NCBI GenBank assembly: GCA_013817025.1
Contig: JACDDK010000072.1
Span: 1-5,689 of the forward strand
Direction of reading: 5' to 3'
DNA from: Rubrobacter sp.
GTDB lineage: Bacteria > Actinomycetota > Rubrobacteria > Rubrobacterales > Rubrobacteraceae
Length of the DNA: 5,689 nucleotides
Within the stretch, counting starts at the first letter, position 1. Each line of letters begins with the position of its first letter. The translations under genes were made by a program, and so were the position numbers. Under the pieces are notes generated by a model that saw nothing but the letters and a program-made list of their open reading frames with translations, had not been told where the DNA came from and made no database searches. Shown one piece after another: positions 1 to 5,093 of the stretch.

Positions 1-338
<338 letters not shown>

Positions 339-374
339 ACCCTTTTCGGATCGTGCTATGCAGTTTTTAAAGAT

Positions 375-400
375 CAGGCCCGGCTCACGCCGAGGCGCTG
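375..400 (+). other. GC-rich hairpin in the 23S-5S spacer
   Basis: The spacer between 23S and 5S (about 339-426) contains a stem of ten base pairs. CAG, GCC and CGGC at 375-384 pair with GCCG, GGC and CTG at 389-400. The loop is TCAC, and single unpaired bases sit at 393 and 397 on the 3' side. A T-run comes only at 415-421, too far away for an ordinary intrinsic terminator. Such hairpins in rRNA spacers often act as RNase processing sites; that role is inferred here. I see nothing else definite in the spacer and no tRNA. Confidence 0.45.
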
Positions 401-426
401 TTGAAAACCGAATAGCTTTTTATTAA

Positions 427-537
427 GGGTGACGATGGCGGCGAGGATACACCTCTTCCCTTTCCGAACAGAGCAGTTAAGCTCGCCAGCGCCGATGGTA
501 CTGCGGGGTCTCCCCGTGGGAGAGTAGGTCGTCGCCC
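427..537 (+). rRNA. rrf: 5S ribosomal RNA
   Basis: This is the small RNA of the large ribosomal subunit. The ends pair to form helix I: GGGTGACGA at 427-435 with TCGTCGCCC at 529-537, with one G-U wobble. The core contains the typical 5S sequence CCGAACAGAGCAGTTAAGC at about 464-482. The hairpin arm GCGGGGTCTCCCCGT lies at about 503-517, followed by GGGAGAGTAGG. The paired ends give 111 nt, slightly under the usual 115-120, so the mature ends may extend a few bases each way. It lies about 90 nt after the 23S rRNA on the same strand and closes the rrn operon. Confidence 0.93.
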
Positions 538-753
538 ATTTTTTATGCTCTAACACCGAGTTTCACATTTCTCATTTTTGTTTGATCGCCGTTCTATCCC
601 GAATGCTGTAAACGTCTGGTTGGCGGGGTTTTTCCTTGCGCTCGCACGAGCCATGAATCCATTTACTTTAGAGGCTGTAAGATAAGCTTCGGGTGTGAGC
701 GGGATGTCTTGGGTCTGAGTTGTTCGTGTTGGGTTACGAATAGAGGAGAAGTT
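538..753. other. AT-richer non-coding gap between 5S rRNA and the DksA-like gene
   Basis: I find no credible gene in this 216-nt gap. A run of six T at 539-544 starts one base after the closing 5S stem. A second T-run (629-633) follows GGCGGGG and has only a weak pairing partner, CGCC at 587-590. The hexamer TAAGAT at 678-683 is a possible -10 box for the next gene. The long open frame on the opposite strand across 550-1428 runs over the DksA-like gene and into the protease gene, and looks like a shadow of them. Confidence 0.6.
678..683 (+). promoter_or_regulatory. possible -10 box upstream of the DksA-like gene
   Basis: TAAGAT matches the sigma-70-type consensus TATAAT at four of six positions. 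It lies within the 8-mer GTAAGATA, which recurs in the better-supported pdxS promoter. No recognisable -35 hexamer sits 16-18 nt upstream, so this is weak. If it is used, the 5' leader would be about 64 nt. Confidence 0.25.
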
Positions 754-1143
754 ATGGCGGAGAGTAAGTTGGATGCGGGTTTCATTGAGGAACAGAAGCG
801 GCGACTGTTGGAGACGAAGGCCGAGTTGGAGCGGATCAGCGAGGGGATGGAGCAGGACCAGCGGGATCGCGCCGAGGATCAAGACGATCAGACCGAGCAC
901 GACTCCGGGGACTTGAGCCAGCAGATCTTTACCCGCGAGATGGACGCGACTATCGAGGGACAGACGGATCGCCGGCTCCAGGACGTGGATCGAGCGCTGG
1001 AGAAGATCGAAGAAGGCAGCTACGGCATCTGCGACGATACTGGAGAGGGGATCCCGCAAGGCCGCCTGGAGGCGATGCCCGAGGCTATCCGCACGGTGGA
1101 GGCGCAGCAGAACTTCGAGCGGGAGCGGCGACCGCCAGCCTAG
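754..1143 (+). CDS. DksA/TraR-family protein with degenerate zinc finger
   Basis: The product is 129 residues. Family members bind in the RNA polymerase secondary channel and tune transcription of rRNA and other promoters, often together with ppGpp. Residues 8-85 are highly charged and helical, fitting the coiled-coil arm, with EHDSGDLSQQ at about 48-57 and a run of alternating basic and acidic residues after it. The C-terminus keeps the zinc-finger frame (EEGSYGICDDTGEGIP, then RLEAMPEA), but of the four cysteines only Cys93 remains. The others read Thr96, Thr114 and Ala117, so a normal Zn site cannot form. The start at ATG 754 is chosen because GAGGAG at 743-748 lies 5 nt upstream. An in-frame start at 709 would add 15 unrelated residues. 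It lies 216 nt after the rrn operon on the same strand. Family assignment is firm; whether it regulates rRNA is inference. Confidence 0.9.
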   Translation: MAESKLDAGFIEEQKRRLLETKAELERISEGMEQDQRDRAEDQDDQTEHDSGDLSQQIFTREMDATIEGQTDRRLQDVDRALEKIEEGSYGICDDTGEGIPQGRLEAMPEAIRTVEAQQNFERERRPPA

Positions 1144-1172
1144 TATCCGCCGCACCGTGGATGGGCGGTATA
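1144..1172 (+). promoter_or_regulatory. imperfect inverted repeat overlapping the protease promoter
   Basis: TATCCGCC at 1144-1151 pairs with GGCGG(T)ATA at 1164-1172, giving eight base pairs with one bulged T at 1169. The right arm runs into the TATAAT box. It begins directly after the stop codon of the DksA-like gene. It could be an operator for a repressor or a hairpin at the end of the upstream transcript. No T-run follows, so an intrinsic terminator is unlikely. Confidence 0.35.
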
Positions 1173-1174
1173 AT
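1169..1174 (+). promoter_or_regulatory. perfect -10 box of a likely leaderless promoter
   Basis: TATAAT matches the sigma-70-type -10 consensus at all six positions. Its last base is 7 nt before the A of ATG 1181, where transcription normally starts, so the mRNA would begin at or near the start codon. The -35 region (around 1146-1151, TCCGCC) does not resemble TTGACA, which is common for leaderless actinobacterial promoters. There is no Shine-Dalgarno sequence before ATG 1181, in keeping with leaderless translation. Confidence 0.65.
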
Positions 1175-1180
1175 CCGCGT

Positions 1181-2059
1181 ATGGATCGATATTCTTCTCC
1201 GCCCGGAGACCAGACGCAGGAACCCATCTTTCGCAGCGACCACGAGGAGCAAAGACCGGAGCCCCGGTACGAACCGGTAAGGCCGGAAGGCGGATTTTGG
1301 AGCCTGCTCAAGAAGCTATTCGTGCCGCTGACCGCTATAGGGTTTCTGCTCGTAAAGTTCAAGGGACTCGCGCTGCTCTTGTTAAAGGTCAAGTTTCTGG
1401 GGACGGCGCTTACGATGCTGGTGAGCATTGGGGCGTACGCGCTGCTGTTTCCGTGGACGTTCGCGGTGGGGATCGTGGCTCTGATCTGGGTTCACGAGAT
1501 GGGCCATGTCCTGCAACTCAAACGCGAGGGCATCGAGGCTTCGGCACCGATGTTCATACCGTTTCTGGGTGCTTTCGTGGCGATGAAGCAGATGCCGAAG
1601 GATGCTCTGGCCGAGGCGCGGGTCGGGCTCGCCGGGCCGATACTGGGGACATTGGGAGGGCTCGCGGTGCTCGGGCTCTACGCCGCGACCGGCGAGCCGG
1701 TGTTTCTCGGGCTCGCGTACTTCAACTTCATCATCAACCTGTTCAACCTGGCGCCGCTGTTGCCGCTGGACGGTGGCCGGGCGGTCGGGGCGATGTCATT
1801 GGTCTTTCAGGTGCTCGGGTTGGTGGTGATGGTGGCGCTGATCTTCGTCGCGCCGATCATGGCGTTCGTCGCGGTGCTCGGGCTGCCGGAGCTGTGGAAC
1901 CGCTGGAAGACCCGCAAGACGCCGGAAGGCCGGGCCTACTACGATCTACCGCTGCGGCATCGAGTCGCGGTGGGCGCAGTGTATATCGGGCTCATCGTGG
2001 GGCTGGGGCTGCTGACGGCGGCGACGTTCGTGTCGAATCCCGAGCGGGTGTTCGGATGA
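1181..2059 (+). CDS. site-2-type intramembrane metalloprotease (peptidase M50)
   Basis: The product is 292 residues of multi-pass membrane protein. Site-2 proteases cut transmembrane segments of substrates such as anti-sigma factors or leftover signal peptides, using zinc inside the membrane. Here HEMGH (105-109) supplies His105, Glu106 and His109. LDGGR (196-200), preceded by FNLAPLLP, supplies the third ligand Asp197. The first 35 or so residues are polar and Pro/Glu-rich. Hydrophobic segments lie at about 44-58, 72-92, 94-112, 146-168, 174-192, 205-235 and 262-284. No PDZ or CBS domain is visible, so it is a minimal form of the family. An in-frame GTG at 1157 would add eight residues but has no ribosome site and lies upstream of the TATAAT box, so ATG 1181 is preferred. 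Its stop overlaps the ATPase start (ATGA). Family assignment is firm; the substrate is unknown. Confidence 0.92.
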   Translation: MDRYSSPPGDQTQEPIFRSDHEEQRPEPRYEPVRPEGGFWSLLKKLFVPLTAIGFLLVKFKGLALLLLKVKFLGTALTMLVSIGAYALLFPWTFAVGIVALIWVHEMGHVLQLKREGIEASAPMFIPFLGAFVAMKQMPKDALAEARVGLAGPILGTLGGLAVLGLYAATGEPVFLGLAYFNFIINLFNLAPLLPLDGGRAVGAMSLVFQVLGLVVMVALIFVAPIMAFVAVLGLPELWNRWKTRKTPEGRAYYDLPLRHRVAVGAVYIGLIVGLGLLTAATFVSNPERVFG

Positions 2060-3231
2060 GGACGATGCTCTACACCGGCAAGGGTGGAGTTGGAAAGACG
2101 AGCGTGGCGGCGGCGACGGCTCTAAAAGCTGCGAAGTCCGGGAAGAAAGTGCTGGTCATGAGCACGGACCCGGCGCATTCGTTGGCGGATGCTTTCGATA
2201 CGTCTATTGGGCCGGATCCCAAGGAGATGGCGAGCGGGTTGTGGGCTCAGGAGATGGATCACACAACCATGATCGAGGAGAACTGGAGCGAGATCCAGAA
2301 CTACATGACCACTCTTTTCGAGTGGCAGGGCTCCAACTCCCTCGAAGCCGAGGAACTGGCGATGCTCCCCGGCATGGACGAGCTTTTCGGTCTGCTGATG
2401 GTCCGTCGGCACTACCAGAGCGGGGAGTACGACGCCCTGATCGTGGACGCCGCGCCCACCGGCGAGACGTTGAAACTCCTGAGCCTGCCGGACCACATGA
2501 GCTGGTACGTCGAGAAATTCTTCCCAATACAACGCCGCGCCGCGAAGCTGGTGCGTCCGTTCGCCGGAAGGACGAAATCCCTGCCGCCACTGCCGGACGA
2601 TAGTGTGTTCGCCGCTGGCCAGAAATTTTACGAAGCCATAGCGAGCGTCGAGGAGATCCTGACGAACCGCGAGAGCTCGTCCGTCCGCCTGGTCGTGAAC
2701 GCGGAGAAGATGGTCATCGCCGAGGCGCGCCGCGCTTACACGTACCTTAACCTGTACGATTACGGCGTCGACGCGGTGGTGGTCAACCGGTTGCTGCCGG
2801 ACTCGGTTACGGACCCGTATTTCGCTCAGTGGCGGGAAGCGCAGGCGCGTCACATGAGTACTATCGAAACGTCGTTCGCGCCGATACCGATACTGACGGC
2901 GCGCCTGTTCGACCGGGAGATGTTTGGCTTGGAGGCTTTAGCGGCGCTGGCCGAAGACGTGTTCGAGGATGCGGAGCCTCTTGAGATGTTGTTCCGGGGT
3001 GCTTCGCACGACATCGTGAAGAACGGTAGCGGGTACGAGGTGGTGTTTTATCTGCCGCTGGTGGAGAAGGGCGAGGTGGATCTTTCCAAACGCGGTGCGG
3101 AGTTGCTGGTGAAGGTCGGGGGTTATAGGCGGAACATCCTGCTGCCGGACTCGCTGGCGCGGCTCTCGGCGGCGGGTGCGGGTATCGAGGATAATCGGCT
3201 GACGGTGAGGTTGAGCGATGACGGAGAATGA
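2056..3231 (+). CDS. ArsA/Get3-family ATPase with C-terminal alpha-crystallin-like domain
   Basis: The product is 391 residues, predicted cytosolic. The family couples ATP hydrolysis by a dimer to cargo handling: arsenite export (ArsA) or capture of tail-anchored membrane proteins (Get3). Residues 8-15, GKGGVGKT, form the deviant Walker A loop with signature Lys9. Switch I is at 38-47 (DPAHSLADAF) and switch II at 131-139 (DAAPTGETL, with Glu in place of the usual His). Residues 316-388 resemble the small heat-shock-like domain (SGYEVVFYLPLVEKGEVDLS), as in Get3d-type proteins. There is only one ATPase domain and not one cysteine, so neither the arsenite site nor the Get3 CxxC zinc site can exist. 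An arsenic-pump role is therefore unlikely. The ATG overlaps the protease stop as ATGA, indicating coupled translation. The same frame stays open upstream to 1297, but that part overlaps the protease gene and is not believed. Cargo is unknown. Confidence 0.9.
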   Translation: MRTMLYTGKGGVGKTSVAAATALKAAKSGKKVLVMSTDPAHSLADAFDTSIGPDPKEMASGLWAQEMDHTTMIEENWSEIQNYMTTLFEWQGSNSLEAEELAMLPGMDELFGLLMVRRHYQSGEYDALIVDAAPTGETLKLLSLPDHMSWYVEKFFPIQRRAAKLVRPFAGRTKSLPPLPDDSVFAAGQKFYEAIASVEEILTNRESSSVRLVVNAEKMVIAEARRAYTYLNLYDYGVDAVVVNRLLPDSVTDPYFAQWREAQARHMSTIETSFAPIPILTARLFDREMFGLEALAALAEDVFEDAEPLEMLFRGASHDIVKNGSGYEVVFYLPLVEKGEVDLSKRGAELLVKVGGYRRNILLPDSLARLSAAGAGIEDNRLTVRLSDDGE

Positions 3232-3430
3232 AAGCGCGCGCCGTCCGAAGGTGAACCTGCTCGGCGTAGCGGCCTACGCGCTGGTGCTGGGAGAACGCCG
3301 CAAGCAGGCGTTGGTGCATTTTCGCAAGGCGGGTTTCGAAGCGTTGAAGGGGATCGGGGCCCTGGCAAGACAGGAGGGAAAGCCCGCGACGCCGGACTCG
3401 AACGACCGTGAGCGCATCAAAATAGATTAG
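3218..3430 (+). CDS. small basic protein of unknown function, 70 residues
   Basis: I do not recognise this protein. It starts 14 nt inside the end of the ATPase gene, with GGTGAGG at 3204-3210 placed 7 nt before ATG 3218, a good ribosome site. That spacing and overlap argue for a real, translationally coupled gene. Residues 1-11 are polar. Residues 12-50 look like one or two amphipathic helices, with VNLLGVAAYALVLGERR followed by a Lys/Arg-rich face (RKQALVHFRKAGFEALK). The tail from 51 is polar and probably disordered. There is no signal peptide, no cysteine and no clear membrane span. Its position after the protease and ATPase suggests a partner or adaptor of that unit, which is inference only. 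A chance open frame cannot be fully excluded. Confidence 0.65.
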   Translation: MTENESARRPKVNLLGVAAYALVLGERRKQALVHFRKAGFEALKGIGALARQEGKPATPDSNDRERIKID

Positions 3431-3470
3431 GCGCTAGACAGTGCCGCGCCGTATTTCTGTCGTTCGGCGC
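3430..3470 (+). promoter_or_regulatory. three mutually exclusive hairpin arms between the two operons
   Basis: GGCGC at 3430-3434 can pair with GCGCC at 3446-3450, and the same middle arm, extended to GCGCCG (3446-3451), pairs with CGGCGC at 3465-3470. The two hairpins (5 bp and 6 bp, loops 11 and 13 nt) therefore exclude each other. They begin at the last base of the small gene's stop codon. No T-run follows, so this is not a standard intrinsic terminator. A role in 3'-end stability or factor-dependent termination is possible. Confidence 0.35.
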
Positions 3471-3508
3471 AAGAGACTACTGTCGGGACGGCTCTTGCTC
3501 TTAGACGG

Positions 3509-3537
3509 TTGGAGCGTGGAGGCGCTGGTAGTAAGAT
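3509..3537 (+). promoter_or_regulatory. probable pdxS promoter
   Basis: TTGGAG at 3509-3514 (four of six against TTGACA) and TAAGAT at 3532-3537 (four of six against TATAAT) are separated by exactly 17 nt, the ideal spacing. Transcription would start near 3544 and leave a leader of about 34 nt before ATG 3578. This fits a separate promoter for pdxS-pdxT-yebC. No PdxR/MocR-type operator is recognisable. Confidence 0.5.
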
Positions 3538-3577
3538 AGGTTTAACAGATTCTAGTAGGCATCGACTGGAGAGAAAC

Positions 3578-4474
3578 ATGGCGGAGAACGGACAGCAAAC
3601 AGGGACTTTTAGAGTCAAGAGCGGGATGGCCCAGATGCTCAAGGGCGGGGTCATCATGGACGTGGTGAACGCCGAGCAGGCCAAGATCGCCGAGGAGTCC
3701 GGGGCTGTGGCCGTTATGGCTCTCGAACGGGTGCCGGCGGATATTCGGGCCGATGGCGGTGTCGCACGCATGAGCGACCCGGAGATGATCTCGGAGATCC
3801 AGGCGACTGTCTCTATCCCCGTGATGGCGAAGGCCCGCATTGGTCATTTCGTGGAGGCCCAGGTCTTGCAAGCCCTGGAAGTGGACTACATCGACGAATC
3901 CGAGGTCCTGACGCCCGCCGACGAGAAGCATCACATCGACAAGGCGGCCTTCGAGGTGCCGTTCGTGTGCGGGGCGACGAACCTCGGGGAAGCACTGCGA
4001 CGCATCGGCGAGGGCGCGGCCATGATCCGCTCCAAAGGCGAGGCCGGGACGGGCAACGTCGTCGAGGCTGTGCGGCACATGCGCTCGATAGTCGGGGGTA
4101 TCCGCAGGCTCGGCGTGTTGGACGACGAGGAGTTGATGTCGGAGGCGAAGGAGCTTCAGGCACCCTACGAGTTGGTGCGGTGGGTTGCGGAGAACGGTCG
4201 TCTGCCGGTCGTGCTGTTTACGGCTGGTGGGATCGCCACTCCGGCGGACGCGGCTTTGATGATGCAACTTGGGGCCGATGGGGTGTTTGTGGGCAGCGGC
4301 ATCTACAAGAGCGGGGACCCGGCTAGGAGGGCGCGGGCCATCGTTCAGGCCACGACGCACTTCAAGGACCCGAAGGTGATAGCGGATGTCAGCCGGTCGT
4401 TGGGCGAGGCGATGGTTGGCCGGGAGATGGGGGATTTGAAGGAAGGAGAACGGCTCGCGACCCGTGGCTGGTAA
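3578..4474 (+). CDS. pdxS: pyridoxal 5'-phosphate synthase, lyase subunit PdxS
   Basis: The product is 298 residues, the normal length for the family. PdxS makes pyridoxal 5'-phosphate (active vitamin B6) from ribose 5-phosphate, glyceraldehyde 3-phosphate and ammonia supplied by PdxT. It works in the cytosol as a dodecamer carrying up to twelve PdxT subunits. The sequence is a (beta/alpha)8 barrel. Asp28 lies in GGVIMDVVN. Lys85, in VMAKARIGH, matches the catalytic Lys81 of B. subtilis, and Lys153, in MIRSKGEAGTGN, matches Lys149. The phosphate-binding GADGVFVGSGI is at 232-242. The start at ATG 3578 fits the usual N-terminus and has GGAGAG at 3568-3573; a TTG at 3509 in frame is part of the promoter. 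pdxT begins before this gene ends, an 11-nt overlap. Confidence 0.98.
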   Translation: MAENGQQTGTFRVKSGMAQMLKGGVIMDVVNAEQAKIAEESGAVAVMALERVPADIRADGGVARMSDPEMISEIQATVSIPVMAKARIGHFVEAQVLQALEVDYIDESEVLTPADEKHHIDKAAFEVPFVCGATNLGEALRRIGEGAAMIRSKGEAGTGNVVEAVRHMRSIVGGIRRLGVLDDEELMSEAKELQAPYELVRWVAENGRLPVVLFTAGGIATPADAALMMQLGADGVFVGSGIYKSGDPARRARAIVQATTHFKDPKVIADVSRSLGEAMVGREMGDLKEGERLATRGW

Positions 4475-5093
4475 CGGCGACACTAATAGCGACACTAGCG
4501 GAGCGGTCTTTGGGGACGAGCGGCCCAAGATCGGGGTATTGGCGCTTCAGGGCGATTTCGCCGAGCACCTGAATATCCTTCGGGGGCTCGGCGTGCGGGC
4601 CGTCGAGGTGCGGACACTGGAGGACTTGGCGGGGCTCAATGGCCTGATAGTTCCGGGAGGAGAATCCACTACCATCGGAAAGATGATGCTTTCGTCGGGC
4701 CTCTCGGACGGTATACGCAGCTTCTTCTACAAGGGCGGGCCGGTGTGGGGGACGTGCGCTGGGATGGTGCTGGCGGCTTCGGCGACCACGGGGCCGCGTC
4801 AGCCGTTGTTGGCCTTGATGCCCGCTTTGGTGGAGCGCAACGGATTTGGGCGGCAGGTGCATTCGTTCGAGGCGGAGTTGGATGTCGAGGGGTTCGACGG
4901 GGCGTTTACGGGGGTGTTCATCCGGGCACCGTTCTTCGAGAGCGTTGGGCCGGGGATCGAGGTACTCTCCAGAATAGAGGAGAAGGTGGTGGCCGCACGG
5001 GGGGATAACATACTGGTGACGGCTTTTCACCCGGAGCTTACGGATGATGTAAGGTTCCATGAGTACTTTTTACGGGAGGTGTGCGACCTATGA
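4464..5093 (+). CDS. pdxT: pyridoxal 5'-phosphate synthase, glutaminase subunit PdxT
   Basis: The product is 209 residues. It is a class I (triad) glutamine amidotransferase that hydrolyses glutamine and passes ammonia through a channel to PdxS. The nucleophile is Cys98 in VWGTCAGMVLA, and His189 and Glu191 in AFHPEL complete the triad. PGGEST at 64-69 forms the oxyanion region, and ERNGFGRQVHSFE (124-136) is the conserved PdxT signature. GTG 4464 is the only usable start, since an in-frame stop lies at 4437 and no other start comes before the conserved KIGVLALQG (22-30). This leaves about 20 extra polar residues compared with typical PdxT of 186-200 residues. The likely ribosome site AAGGAG (4443-4448) is 15 nt from GTG, rather far, so translation may depend on coupling to pdxS. 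The stop overlaps yebC as ATGA. Confidence 0.97.
   Translation: MAGNGDTNSDTSGAVFGDERPKIGVLALQGDFAEHLNILRGLGVRAVEVRTLEDLAGLNGLIVPGGESTTIGKMMLSSGLSDGIRSFFYKGGPVWGTCAGMVLAASATTGPRQPLLALMPALVERNGFGRQVHSFEAELDVEGFDGAFTGVFIRAPFFESVGPGIEVLSRIEEKVVAARGDNILVTAFHPELTDDVRFHEYFLREVCDL
4477..4497 (+). repeat. 12-nt-period direct repeat at the pdxT 5' end
   Basis: GCGACACTA occurs at 4477-4485 and again at 4489-4497, a period of 12 nt, which keeps the frame. It encodes two similar tetrapeptide-like units (GDTN, SDTS) in the non-conserved N-terminal extension of PdxT, just after the pdxS stop codon. It looks like a small slippage duplication. Confidence 0.6.

Noticed and set aside
587..633. Possible intrinsic terminator: CGCC, then GGCGGGG and TTTTT
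   Set aside because: Only four outer pairs are certain and the loop is over 30 nt, so the stem is too weak to call.
550..1428. Long open frame on the minus strand (292 residues)
   Set aside because: It lies opposite the DksA-like and protease genes, has no recognisable domain and arises from the codon bias of those genes.
1297..2055. Open frame continuous with the ATPase gene, which would make a 644-residue protein
   Set aside because: It overlaps the membrane-protease gene in another frame, reads as low-complexity Arg/Gly/Ala, and the ATPase family begins directly at the P-loop region after ATG 2056. The ATGA overlap gives a clean start.
2056..3231. Arsenic resistance ATPase
   Set aside because: No cysteine anywhere, a single ATPase domain and no arsR, arsB or arsD nearby.
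3431..3577. Riboswitch or PdxR operator before pdxS
   Set aside because: The predicted leader is only about 34 nt and no known riboswitch core or MocR-type direct repeat is visible.
3542..4528. Long minus-strand open frame opposite pdxS
   Set aside because: Shadow of pdxS; the product is rich in His, Arg and Pro with no family features.
4389..5060. Minus-strand open frame opposite pdxT
   Set aside because: Shadow of pdxT, whose own frame carries all catalytic motifs.
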